Assembly: GCA_006176705.1 (NCBI GenBank)
Contig: QRFJ01000755.1
Coordinates: 744,001-808,000, forward strand
Source: Cocos nucifera
Lineage: Eukaryota; Streptophyta; Magnoliopsida; Arecales; Arecaceae
DNA length: 64,000 nt
Reading direction: 5' to 3'
Under the pieces are notes generated by a model. That model had not been told where the DNA came from and searched no databases. It was given only the letters and a program-made list of their open reading frames with translations. The position numbers were made by a program, and so were the translations under genes. This document shows, piece by piece, positions 33,410 through 43,890 of this stretch (position 1 is its first letter; each line of letters begins with the position of its first letter).

Positions 33410-35321
33410 ATGGAATCGACCCTCTATACCTCGCCAAACTTCTTCAGAAGGTATTCATGAATCAAATGAAATTGTTGCTTAATGTGCTTGGACTTCTGGT
33501 GAGACCTTGGTTCCTTAGCAAGTGCTATGGCACCATTGTTGTCGTAGAAGAGTGAAATGGCATCTGATGGCATCATATCTTGCTCCGTAACAAACTTCTT
33601 GAACCACAATCCTTCTTTAGCATCCTCCGACATGGTGATGTACTCTACCTCTTGGTGGAATCAGCAATAATTAGTTGTTTGAAACTCTTCTAGCTAACCA
33701 CACCACCATTACATAGAAACACAAAATTTGATGTACACTTTCTATCATCAATGTTAGATATAAACTGTGTAACCTTGTACCCATAAATCTTCTCCTCCAA
33801 AGATCGAAAAGAGATTCTTACTCCTTCTTAAGTACTTAAGGATATTCTTTACAGCAATCCAATGTTCCTCATCTGAATTCAACCAATATCTATTTGTGAC
33901 ACTCACAGTAAGAGCAATATCAGATCGTGTACATAGCATAGCATATATGAGACACCCTATAGTAAAAGCATAAGAGATCTTACTCATATGTTGAATCTCC
34001 TTAGGTGTGCTACAATATATTTTCTTGGAGAGATAAACTCCATGCTTGAATGATAACAGACCCCTCTTAGAATTCTCTATGCTGAACTACTTCAGCACTT
34101 TTTCTATGTATAGTTGCTGTGAAAGATCAAACATCCTTTTAAATATATCTTTATAGACCTTTGTTCCCAGAATATAGAATGCTTCTTCAAGATCTTTCAA
34201 GAAGAACTTTTTGGAGAACCAAAATTTCACAAAAATCATCATAAAAATATCATTTTCAATTAGGAGGATGTCATCCACATATAATATGAGGAACATGATA
34301 GCCCTCCCACTAACCTTCTTGAACATGCGCGGCTCCTCCTTATTCTTGATGAAATCAAATAATTTGATCATATCATTGAATTCAGTATTCCAACTCTGAG
34401 GCGCTTGCTTTAGTTCGTAAATGAATTTTTGTAGTTTGCAGATCTTGTGATCTCCATCACTGAATATGAAATCTAGTAGCTGCTCCATATAAATATCTTT
34501 ACCAAGATATCCATTTAGGAAGATAGTTTTTATATCTATCTGTCAAATCTTATAATCATGAGCTGCTGCAATAGCAAGCAGTATCCAAATGGACTTCAGC
34601 ATGGCTACTGGTAAGAAGGTCTCCTGATAGTCAATGCCTTCGCACTGACTATAGTCTTTAGCTATAAGCCTTGCTTGAAAGGTCTACACCTTTCCATCCA
34701 AACTGATTTTTTTCTTAAAGATTCATTTACATCCAATAGAAATTATTCTTGCAGGTGGATCTACTAAGATCCAGATTTGGTTGGTATGCATTAAGTCAAT
34801 CTCTGACCTCATTACTTTCAACCATTTCTCGAAATTGATATTTGACATCATCTCGTCATAGGTTTTAGGATCATTAATATGGTCCATATCACCCATAAGG
34901 AACATTTTTTCTACATCCTGTTCTAGTATATCCATGTATCTTTTTAGAGGACGTGTGATCCTATTGAATCTATGAGATGAAATGGGTTCCATGGGCTTGA
35001 TGACTTGTTGCTCTTTAGGAACACTCTTCTTGAGCTAAATTTTCCTCCCACTACCTCCATCCTAGCTTTCCAAAAATTTGGTATGCCAATTTATAATCAC
35101 ATTATGATCCTCTAGAAGGTAAAAATAGTACCTCAAAGACTCTGGGTATCCTATAAAATGAGCTCTTATAGACCTAACCTCTAACTTGTCCACTTATTAC
35201 CGTTTGATATAGGTTGGACATCTCTAAATTTTGAGATAACCAAAATTCAACTTCTTACTATGTCATATTTCATATGAAGTGATAGGCATGGATTTAGAAA
35301 GAATCTTATTAATTAAGTAAT
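33410..35321 (-). pseudogene. Copia E pol relic (integrase end, RT, RNase H)
   Basis: Minus strand. From 35321: the C-terminal integrase region (NKILSKSM...SYEI, FGYLKI), a linker, then RT beginning near 34830 (KWLKVMRSEIDLM, WILVDPP, SIGCK). 34488-34087 is open and contains KQAPQSWN and the intact catalytic box YVDD at 34281-34270. 33987-33754 covers the RT/RNase H connection (GCLIYAMLCTRSDIA, NRY). 33633-33424 is RNase H with LFYDNNGAIALAKEP and HIKQQFH. The frame is broken between each open stretch, so no polyprotein can be made. The YVDD survival suggests moderate age. Confidence 0.8.
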
Positions 35322-35394
35322 CACTATAAGAAATCCACTCTTTTGCGATGGACTTATTTATGATGAAAAAAATTTTATTACAAATAAATGTATT

Positions 35395-36235
35395 AGTGAT
35401 GAAAATTTTTTTACGTTGCTAATAATGATTATTTATAATAATTTTTTTTATCATAAATAGTTAATTATTAGTAATGAAAATACAATTTTTATCATAAATA
35501 ATCTATTATTTATAATAAAAAAATTTCATCGCTAATAAACTATCATAAATAAATTATTTTAAAAAATTAAAAAGGTAGATTATTTGTGATGGATTATTTT
35601 TGTTGCAAATAATCAATTAGAAGCAATGAAAATAATTTTCATCATAAATAATTAATTATTTATGATGAAAAAATTTTATTGCTAATAAACTATTCATAAA
35701 TAAATTATTTTTAAAAAATTAAAAAGATGGATTATTTGTGATGGATTATTTTCATCTAATCCATCATAAATAATCAATTAGTAGTGATGAAAACATAATT
35801 TTTGTTTTAAATAATCAATTATTTACAATGAAAAAGTTTCATCGCTAATAAACTATCATAAATAGATTATTTTAAAAAATTAAAAAGGTAGATTATTTAT
35901 GATGGATTATTTTTATCATAAATAATTGATTATTAGTGATGAAAATAGAATTTTCATTGCTAATAATAATTATTTATGATGAAAAGGTATTGTTGCAAAT
36001 AAACTACCATAAGTAATTTATTTTAAAAAATTAAAAAGGTAGATTATTTATGATGGATTATTTTCATTATTAATAATCGATTAGTAATGATAAAAATTTA
36101 ATTTTCATCATAAATAATTATTATTTATGATGAAATAATTCATCATAAATAAACTACCATAAATAAATTATTTTAAAAAATTAAAAAGGTGAATTATTTA
36201 TGATAAAAATTTTCATAATCCATTATAAATAGCTC
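35395..36235 (+). repeat. CACTA subterminal tandem repeats
   Basis: About five units of 150-161 bp. The word AAAAAATTAAAAAGG (with small changes) recurs at about 35561, 35713, 35874, 36025 and 36175. Each unit carries two or three GATGGATTATTTTCATC / ATGATGAAAA motifs, partly palindromic. Subterminal repeats are transposase-binding sites in En/Spm elements; the same role here is inference. Confidence 0.8.
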
Positions 36236-37575
36236 AGCTAAAATTTTAAATTAAAAAAAATATGGACTATTTTAAAAATAAAAAAAGGACAAAAATATGC
36301 CATGCATGGTCTTTGAGGGGTACGAGCACATCCACTATTAGCTAGCTTGCAAGCAAATTAATATTCTTTATAATTTTTTAAAAATTAATATTTTTTTAAA
36401 AAAATTATTTTTATTGAATATTATATAATTTTATTATTTAAAGCATATCTTCATCATTCATTATTTAAGTAATTATCGTGCAAGCACCATCATAAAATAT
36501 CATCTCGATTTGATAGCTCTAGCTATGCAGATCGATAAAATTTAATTTTGAAATCGTATGATAATCTGATAGATAGAAACTATCGATGGATCTAAAAACT
36601 TACAACGATGATTTCTATGATATTTATAGTATACTATCAAAATTTTACTTCAATCAGATATAATTATTATAGTCAATTTAGCATAAGCTGATTTGGATAG
36701 TTAAGTAAAAAATGAGTGATCAAAAGATCAAATGTTGTTTGATTGTAAGATAATTTTTTGATAAATGATCTTTGCTACTATTTTAATTATCTGTATAGTG
36801 ATGACTGTAAAACCTAAACTTCGTGTATATGAATCATCCACATTAAGTACATTTTATAAAAGTATAAGTGTAATTGCTTAAGAACTTTAAGAATATATAT
36901 CACCTGTAGTTTTAAATAGTTTATATACACGTGGTTTGCCTTTTATGATTACCACCATAAAAATGATTAAACTATTAGTAAAGATTATTTATCTAAAAAG
37001 ATCATCTTATAATCATACATCAATTAGCATTTTAATCACTCATTTTTTATTTAATAGTTCAAATCATTCCATTCTAAATTGACTATGATAATTATATCTG
37101 ATTAAAGTAAAATTTTGATAATGCACTATCATAGAGATCATCATTGTAAATTTTTGAATCCATTAGTAGTTTTTATTTATCAGATCATCATGCGATTGTT
37201 CGTGACTATCAAAATTAAATTTTATCGATCTGCATAGCTAAAGCTACCAGATCGAGGCGATATTTTGTGATGCTGCTTGCATGATAATTACTTAAATAAT
37301 AAACATTGAAGATGGGCTTTAAAATTTAAAATTATGTAATATTCAGTAAGAAATAAATTTTTTTAAAAGAATACTAATTCTTTAAAAATTTTAAAAAAAT
37401 ATTAATTTGCTTGCAGGCTAGCTAATAGTGAACGTGCTCGCACCCCTCAATCCTATCACATCGACCATGCACGGTGCATTTTTGCTCTTTTTTTATTTTT
37501 AAAATAGTTCATATTTTTTTAATTTAAAATTTTGGTTGAACTATTTATGATGGATTATTAGCGATAAAAATTTTT
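36200..37575. repeat. Large palindrome (foldback structure)
   Basis: Two arms of roughly 650 bp, inverted about a centre near 36887. Landmarks pair across it: CCATGCATGG near 36301 with CCATGCACGG near 37464, the AGCTAGCTTGCAAGCAAATTAAT stretch near 36340 with its complement near 37410, and GATCGATAAAATTTAATTTTG near 36530 with its complement near 37215. Arms are imperfect, so it is not an assembly artefact of exact copying. No coding capacity. It may be a foldback or MITE-like insertion in the CACTA element. Confidence 0.78.
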
Positions 37576-37975
37576 CATTGCAAATGATAAAAATTTATGA
37601 TTAAATTTTTTTTATCATAAATAATTAAGTATTTAAGATGCAAAAAAAATTTCATCATAAAAAATGATTATTTACGATAGAAATATTTCATCACAAATAA
37701 TCAGCCTTTTTATTTTTTTATGATTTATTCTCAGTAGATGATTAGTGATGAAATTATTTATGATGAAAAGTTTCATTGCAAATAATCAATTAATAGCAAC
37801 AAAAACTCCATTTCCACCATAAATAAATTATTTTAATATTTTTGGAGAGGAAAAAGAATTTTAGAAAAATATTTGGTGGAAATTATTAGGGATGAAAATT
37901 ATTTTTTCATTGCTAATAATCATTTTAGCGATGAAAAGGGCGTTGCTAAAAGTCCATCATTAAAACCCATTAAAT
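37576..37975 (+). repeat. Further CACTA subterminal-type repeats
   Basis: Continues the TTATGATG / TTTCATCATAAATAATC motifs seen left of the palindrome, more diverged, ending at GCGATGAAAAGGGCGTTGC. This supports the palindrome having been inserted into or expanded within the subterminal zone. Confidence 0.6.
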
Positions 37976-38730
37976 ATCCCCCCACTCCCATAAAATCCAC
38001 TCTCGAGGTCTGATTGAAACCCTCTCCTCTCCTCTCTCTCCCCCTTCATCCTCTCTCTCCTCCTCCTGGGCTTCCACTGGCCAGCGACCATATTTTTTGC
38101 TGTCACTGTCATTGCTACCGCCGTTGTCACCACCATTGTTGATGCCATTACCGCTACCACTATGCTTGAGCTGAAGGTAACTTAATTTTCGGCCAGTCGT
38201 GGATTAGATTTTTTTTTTTCAATTTATTCTTTTGATCATCTGGGAGGCCAGGTGTGTTACCGTGCGGTGGTCGATGGCGAGTGGCAGGGCGTGGAGCATG
38301 GGTGCCAGCTGCAGGCTATGCATGATGGTTGATGGGCTTGGTGGAGGCTGCTAGTGGTGGGAGGTGGAGGGTTGGCACCGCAGGTTTGGGGGACATGGGG
38401 GGTGGGCGGTGGTGATGAGATGGGTGGTGTGAGGTGGAGGGCACTGCATGTAGGGGTGGAGGCAAAGGGGGTGCATGGCGTGGAGTGGTGTGGTGAGGGT
38501 GGGGGTTGTAGGTGGTGAGCGATGGAGGGCGCCGCAAAGAGGGGGGCCATGATGGTGGGCGAGTGGGTGTAGAGGGGGCCACGTTGGTGGGTCGGAGGGT
38601 GAATGGGGCGTGGAGGGGCGGTGGTGACGCTTGGATGGGGCTGCAGGTGAGGGCAGTGGAGGGAGCCATAGGGGGTGGGGGCGGAAGGCCCATAGGATGT
38701 TTAGTCCTAAGTCATTTTTTAAATTTAATA
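37976..38730 (+). other. GC-rich presumed promoter and 5' UTR of the CACTA transposase gene
   Basis: Abrupt change to CT-rich (38020-38070) and then GC-rich sequence. ORFs on both strands (38160-37960 minus, 38257-38693 minus, 38512-38748 plus) are low-complexity and unsupported. The CCTCTCCTCTCCTCTCTCTC run looks like a plant 5' leader. 38230-38700 is G-rich on the plus strand with repeated GGTGG and GGAGGG words. Confidence 0.4.
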
Positions 38731-38742
38731 ATATTTAAAATA

Positions 38743-38908
38743 ATATAATAAGATAATAATAAAATAGTAATAGTAAAAGTGGTAATAGTAATAATAATAG
38801 TAGTAATAAAATAATAATAGTAATAGTAAAATAGTAAAATAAAAAATAGTAATAATAATAATAATAGTAGTAGTAAGTAATAATAATAATAATAATAATA
38901 ATATAATA

Positions 38909-38948
<40 letters not shown>

Positions 38949-39117
38949 TAATAATAGTACTGGTAATAAAATAATAGTAAAGTAATAGTAATATGATAAT
39001 AGTAATAGTAATAATAATAGTAAAAGTAGTAGTAGTAGTATTAGTAGTAATAGTAATAGCAATAATAATAATAGTAAAAATAATAGTAGTAGTAGTAATA
39101 ATAATAATAATATAATT
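38743..39117. repeat. AAT/AGT trinucleotide microsatellite
   Basis: About 375 bp of interspersed AAT and AGT triplets with few interruptions, longest perfect AAT runs near 38880-38945. The long minus-strand leucine/tyrosine ORF is a product of the repeat. Confidence 0.9.
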
Positions 39118-39344
39118 AATAAATAAATTTTAAGATAAATTGATAAAATATTTAAAAATAAGATACTTTTTATAATTAAAATAGTTAGATTTTTAATTAT
39201 ATTTTTATGCTTTTACTTGTTATAATTTATTTTTTATTTATTTACTTTTTTATTTCATTATGATTATGATCTAATATTTTAATTTGCATTAACCAAAGGT
39301 TCTAATTTTTAATGCATATGAACTATTCGGTCTATGATTCGGAT

Positions 39345-39605
39345 TGAGTTTTGATCAGGAATATGAGTTGGGATCCTCTCTGGGATTCGAATCATGATCT
39401 TGGTCAGATCTCGATCTGGGATCCTATCCAAGATCTGGTCTGGGATCATGTCTGGGATTGGGTTCGTGATTTGGATCATGATCTAGGTCAGATCTTGGTC
39501 AGGATCTAGATAATGATCTGGGTCAGATTCGATCGAGATCCATGTCGGGATCCTGTCCGAGATCCTATCTAGGATTTGGTTCGTGATCCGGTCTTGGATC
39601 TTGTC
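39345..39605. repeat. GATC-rich degenerate repeat
   Basis: Words GGATC, GATCTGG, GATCATG and GGTCAGATC recur about every 8-14 bases, with longer echoes such as GGGATCCTGTCCGAGATCCTATC. No coding signal. It lies between the microsatellite and the transposase relic. Confidence 0.7.
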
Positions 39606-39799
39606 TGATAATGATTTAATGCATGCATTGATGTAACCTTAGACTCCTAGTTAAGAGTCAATCCCAGGGTCCTCCAAATGGACTTTGTGAATGGCTTTCA
39701 GATGTCCCGATTTGGATAGTTCAAAAATACATCAATATTTTATTATTGTCATAGTGTTCTATGTTCTATTATGGAAAATTCCATTGTAGTTATCTCATT

Positions 39800-41390
39800 T
39801 ATTCTTCGAGTATATATTAGATGTGGTTAAAATATGATCCTTCTATATTGTGTACTTGGAGAACTGTAGGGAGATGCTGTCGGATTTTTCCTGGATATGA
39901 AATAAAGAACAAAGCTGTGGCAATAATAAAAGTGAGACATTTTTTGAAAGGGATAGAACCACACACTATTAGGAAGGAGTTAGTGGAGTTAGGATTCATG
40001 AATCATTATTCTTTGTTGTTAGATGGATATTGACAAAAGTTGGATGAACGTCAGGGATATTTTTTTGCTTGAATATCGAAAAGATATTTGAGATTTTATT
40101 AAATTTGTATGGTGTAAGGTTGATAGTGCCAGTCGGATAAAGTGTCTATGCAAAAGATGTGTCAATATGGTATATCATCATATATCACTTGTTAAGGAGC
40201 ATTTGCTATGTTTTGGTATGGACAAGAAGTATACTCGCTGGATATGACATGGAAAGGGTGATCCGAATGAAGTTTTGTATGATGATGATGATATCGAAGA
40301 TGATATTGATGCTGCTAAACCTATCAAATATGGTGGTATAGGTTCACTATTGGATGATTTACATCAGGATGTTAGCTCAAATGTACCAATGAGTGCTAGT
40401 ATTTCTTAAGGTAGTTTTGATCATGAATACAATATTAATAAGGTAGAAGGAGCTTCTAAATAGTTTGCAAAGCTTGTTCGGATGCATAAAAGCTACTCTA
40501 CCCAAATTGTATGAAGTTCTCTAAGTTAGAGTTGTTGATCAAATTGCTTCATATTAAAACTATGAACCGAGGGAGTCAAAAGTCTTTTAATCAAAATTTA
40601 GCATTGATTAAAGCAGCTCTTCTCGATGGATTGATATTTTTGAAATCATATACTGAAGCAAAAATATATATGTGGGAATTAGGACTTGGCTATATTCCTA
40701 TACATGCTTGCAAAAATGATTGTATATTATTTTACAAAAAGAACGAACAAGCAAGTAAATATCCACAATGTGCTGAGCCTAGGTATAAAATCGATAATAG
40801 GAAAGGAAAGAAGATTCCTCATAAGGTTTTAAGTTATTTTTCATTGATTCCAAGACTTCAAAGGTTGTATATGTCCACAAAAATAGCTGAAGAAATGAGA
40901 TGGTATCATGAACAGCGGGTTTTGGAGGAGAACATATTTAGCCACCTGGTTGACTCTATAGTATGAAAGACTTCGATGCAAAGCATCCACTATTTGTGAG
41001 TGTCCCGCGCAATATCCGGCTTGGTCTAGCGATAGATGGATTTAATTCTTTTGATAATTTGAGTACTTTCCACAGCATGTGGCCTGTGATGCTAGTTGTA
41101 TATAATATGCCACCTTGAAAATGCATGAAAGAGCCATTTATTTTTATATCACTATTGATTTCGGGTCTGAAAGCACCAGGTAATGAAATTAATGTATATC
41201 TATGACCCTTAATCGATGATCTGAAGGAGTTATGAGAAAACAGAGTACAGACATACAATTCTATCAGCCAAAGAAATTTTAAGTTGCATGCATCGATTTT
41301 ATGGACCATAAATGATTTTTCTGCATATGAAAACTTATCTAGGTGGAATACCAAGGGATATCTGGCATGTCCAATATGCAACAAGGATAC
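39800..41390 (+). pseudogene. TNP2-like CACTA transposase relic
   Basis: Near 40030 DKSWMN opens a transposase-associated domain (PF13963 style): IKCLCKRCVN around 40137-40170, HLLCFGMDKKYTRWI near 40200-40245, then an acidic DDDDIEDDID stretch. 40511-40966 is open for 151 codons and reads as the TNP2 transposase start (LLHIKTMN, EAKIYMWELGLGYIPIHACKNDC, a CX2C-like ECP.C region now decayed, KKIPHKVLSYFSLIPRLQRLYMS). From 40967 to 41390, through frame shifts and stops, come MPP*KCMKEPFIF, KAPGNEINVYL, and WTINDFSAYENLSRW...ACPICN. Copia B cuts it at 41391. In an intact element it would be the DDE-type enzyme that binds and joins the ends; this copy is dead. Confidence 0.82.
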
Positions 41391-43876
41391 TATTGAGAAA
41401 TGTGTCCCAAAACCAATCGTCAACCTATTGATGGTTGAGCTATCTTATAATTATAATTAATTTATTAATAAATAAAATATTTATTTTGATATTTTTTATC
41501 ATAAAATCTACATCTTCTAATGAACTCCATTGTTGTGATCAATTCCTTAAGAGTATTTAATTTTGATAAAGAGAGAATTTATCTATTAGTCCTTAAACTG
41601 TTCACGACCAAATGATAGGCTATTAATAAGGATGACAACATCTATCGAGCATAGGTCGCTGTATGCCATATAAATTGGTTGTCCTCTCAACCATGGAGTG
41701 TAGAGATACTAGTATGGCATATAGATGAGATTTAAGGGTATATTATCACTGAACGTGCCAACTCTAGAGCATTCTGCTTTAAAGAATTGCTTTGATGGGA
41801 TATAGATATAAGTATCTCTTAGACCTGAGATCATCTCAGTGGCTTGCAAGAAATTCATTGTGCTTTGGTATTGGACTAATTGAATTTCTAATTCAGTAAT
41901 GAAAAGCATCTAGGCACAGTCAAGTACTTGCGAAGTTGGTGTGTAATCAAGATGGGATTGACCACTCCAAGAGTTGGAGAAAAATGTATCACTGTATTTC
42001 AATATAGCAAAACCTTGGCCAGGATAATCCATGAGATGGATTTGATTTTTTGAAATACAATATGGATAGCCTAATCAGGGTTAACAGTTAAACTTGGAGT
42101 TTTCCTATGAGCATTTTGATTAAGAGGATGAATTATATGAAAATTATATCTATATGGGTTCTAAGGATGTTGTTCTACACATTCGACCTATCCAGCCGTC
42201 GGATATCATTGCTAGATGATCACTCCGATTGGTACAAAAATTTATTTCTGTGCTAATGACTTAGGCTTGAACTTATGGGGTCACACATATAAGAGTTCTC
42301 AATCTGATCGGATAGTTGATCGACGATGAGGAATCGTTCTTGGTTTAAACAATTAATATGATTAATGTTTAACCTAGTGCAAGTGTTACAGGAGGATCGA
42401 TTAGCAATAAAATTGTTAATTAGCTTAATTTAATTAATTTAAAAAATTAAGATTAAGTCTAATTAAATATAATTTAATTAGAATTGGTTTGAGCTTGATT
42501 GGATCAAGTTCAATTAGTTTATTGGATGAGCCAATTGCAAGAAAGAACTAGTCCTAGTTCAATTAGGACATGTATGAATCTAATTTCTAATTTGATTAAA
42601 AATTAAATTAAAATTTAATTTAATTTAATTAGGATCTTAGTTAGACTAAGATCTATTCTAATTAGATTAAATTTATTTTATTTTAATTTGGTCCAAAGAC
42701 CATGTTGGATCAAGTCAAAATAGGAATCCTAGTATGACTAGGATTTCCTAACCTTGCACCATATATATCCCAATGCCCCCCATGCTCACCTTGGAAGTTT
42801 TTTGTGCATGGAGACTCCTCTCCCCAGGCTCTTCATGCATGTCCCATCTCTCCCTCTCCTTCTTATATGGCAAGTTGTTGTGGACTAAGTCAAAGGAAGG
42901 TAGTTTGTTTTGATTTTGAATTCTATGTGATAGAATCCTAACAAACCAAAACTCCTACCCATATGTGCCACCCACTCCCTATTTTTCCTCTAATTTTTTT
43001 AGTGAAAAAGAAGGAATAATGTGTGCCCTTTGTTGGTGGTCCATGGCTGAAAAGAAGGAGGGGGCGCCCAAGTGTTGGGCGCCCCAACTATTGCCTTATT
43101 TGGAGATACCTTGTCTAGGTGTTTGACCTAGACAAGGATTGTTACCTCTCTCCCTATTTAAAGAGTCTTTGGATCTGATTTTTTAGGGGCTTTGAGATTT
43201 GGGAGAGGACATTAGGGGCATGGAAAAATCTGGAAGAGAAAGAGCTAGGACGTGGGACTTTGTAGAGACATAATATCTTGTGTCTTGGAGAGAGAAATAA
43301 GGAAGAAGAAGGGTCTTCTTCTAGGATTTTTCTTGTACATCTCTTCCTCCATTTTTTATGAGTTTTGAGAGTATTTCTAATTCATAAAGTCTTTTTTCTT
43401 CCTTCTACTTGTTGGAGAGTCCAAGTTTCAAAGAAGAAAGATCCAAATCAATCGTCGAAGAAAAATCAGCATCGTACTAGCATACTATGCTGATTTCCAG
43501 CCATTGGATTTCTAATCTATGATCGAGGGCTCATGTGGACATTCTGTAGAGGCCGGATGCATGTGTGGCTCATAGGATCAACCTCAGCCCTGGATCAATG
43601 AGTTAGAAAGTTTAACTTGCAAAGGTAAGAGAGATCTGATCTCCTTCCTGATATCTAGATTTGATCTAGCATGTTCTAATGTTGATACGATCAGCATGCT
43701 ATTTTCTTATATTTTAATTTTAATTTAATAGCATCCTTTAATCATATAATAGGATCCTAAATCTAGGGTTTTATATTATTTTATTCATGAATTAATGTGA
43801 TTAATTTATTTCTTCCGCTGTAATTTTTGAAAAAATTTCAAAAGCTAACCCTAGAACCCTAGATCTATTTCCTGCA
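41391..43876 (+). repeat. 5' LTR of Copia B
   Basis: About 2486 bp, starting TATTGAGAAATGTGTCCC directly inside the CACTA transposase relic and ending ...CCTGCA two bases before the primer-binding site. Its start matches the LTR starts of copia C. A TATATAT promoter-like word lies near 42763. No partner LTR is in the window. Confidence 0.82.
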
Positions 43877-43878
43877 AT

Positions 43879-43890
43879 TGGTATCAGAGT
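43879..43890 (+). other. Primer-binding site of Copia B
   Basis: TGGTATCAGAGT, one mismatch from the initiator-methionine tRNA complement. Confidence 0.85.

Larger units (their letters stand above)
30066..35321 (-). mobile_element. Copia E: Ty1/copia element, 3' part
   Basis: Minus-strand element: 3' LTR at 30066-33298 (enlarged by a nested LTR), polypurine tract at about 33299-33307, then RNase H, reverse transcriptase and the end of integrase, up to 35321 where a CACTA transposon is inserted. Its LTR belongs to the same family as the solo LTR at 51244-53506 and the LTR at 61703-64000, so E shows what pol that family carries. Flanking GAAGC at 30061-30065 is the expected target duplication, its partner being beyond the window. 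Confidence 0.8.
35322..41390 (+). mobile_element. CACTA (En/Spm) DNA transposon, 5' part
   Basis: Starts CACTATAAGAAATCC, the classic CACTA terminal repeat, after AAT (35319-35321), a possible 3-bp target copy, within the Copia E integrase. A subterminal repeat array follows, then a palindrome, more subterminal-like repeats, a GC-rich presumed promoter and 5' UTR, microsatellites, and a transposase relic of the TNP2 type. Copia B interrupts it at 41391; the right end lies outside the window. Confidence 0.8.

Noticed and set aside
35395..36235. Regularly spaced repeats resembling a CRISPR array
   Set aside because: Units of about 150 bp abut with no constant-length spacers, in a eukaryotic CACTA subterminal zone.
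38257..38748. ORFs of 78-125 codons in the GC-rich block
   Set aside because: Pro/His/Ser-rich and Gly-rich shadows of a G-rich strand, overlapping on both strands without conserved motifs.
38712..39062. 116-codon leucine/tyrosine ORF resembling a membrane protein
   Set aside because: Direct translation of the AAT/AGT microsatellite.
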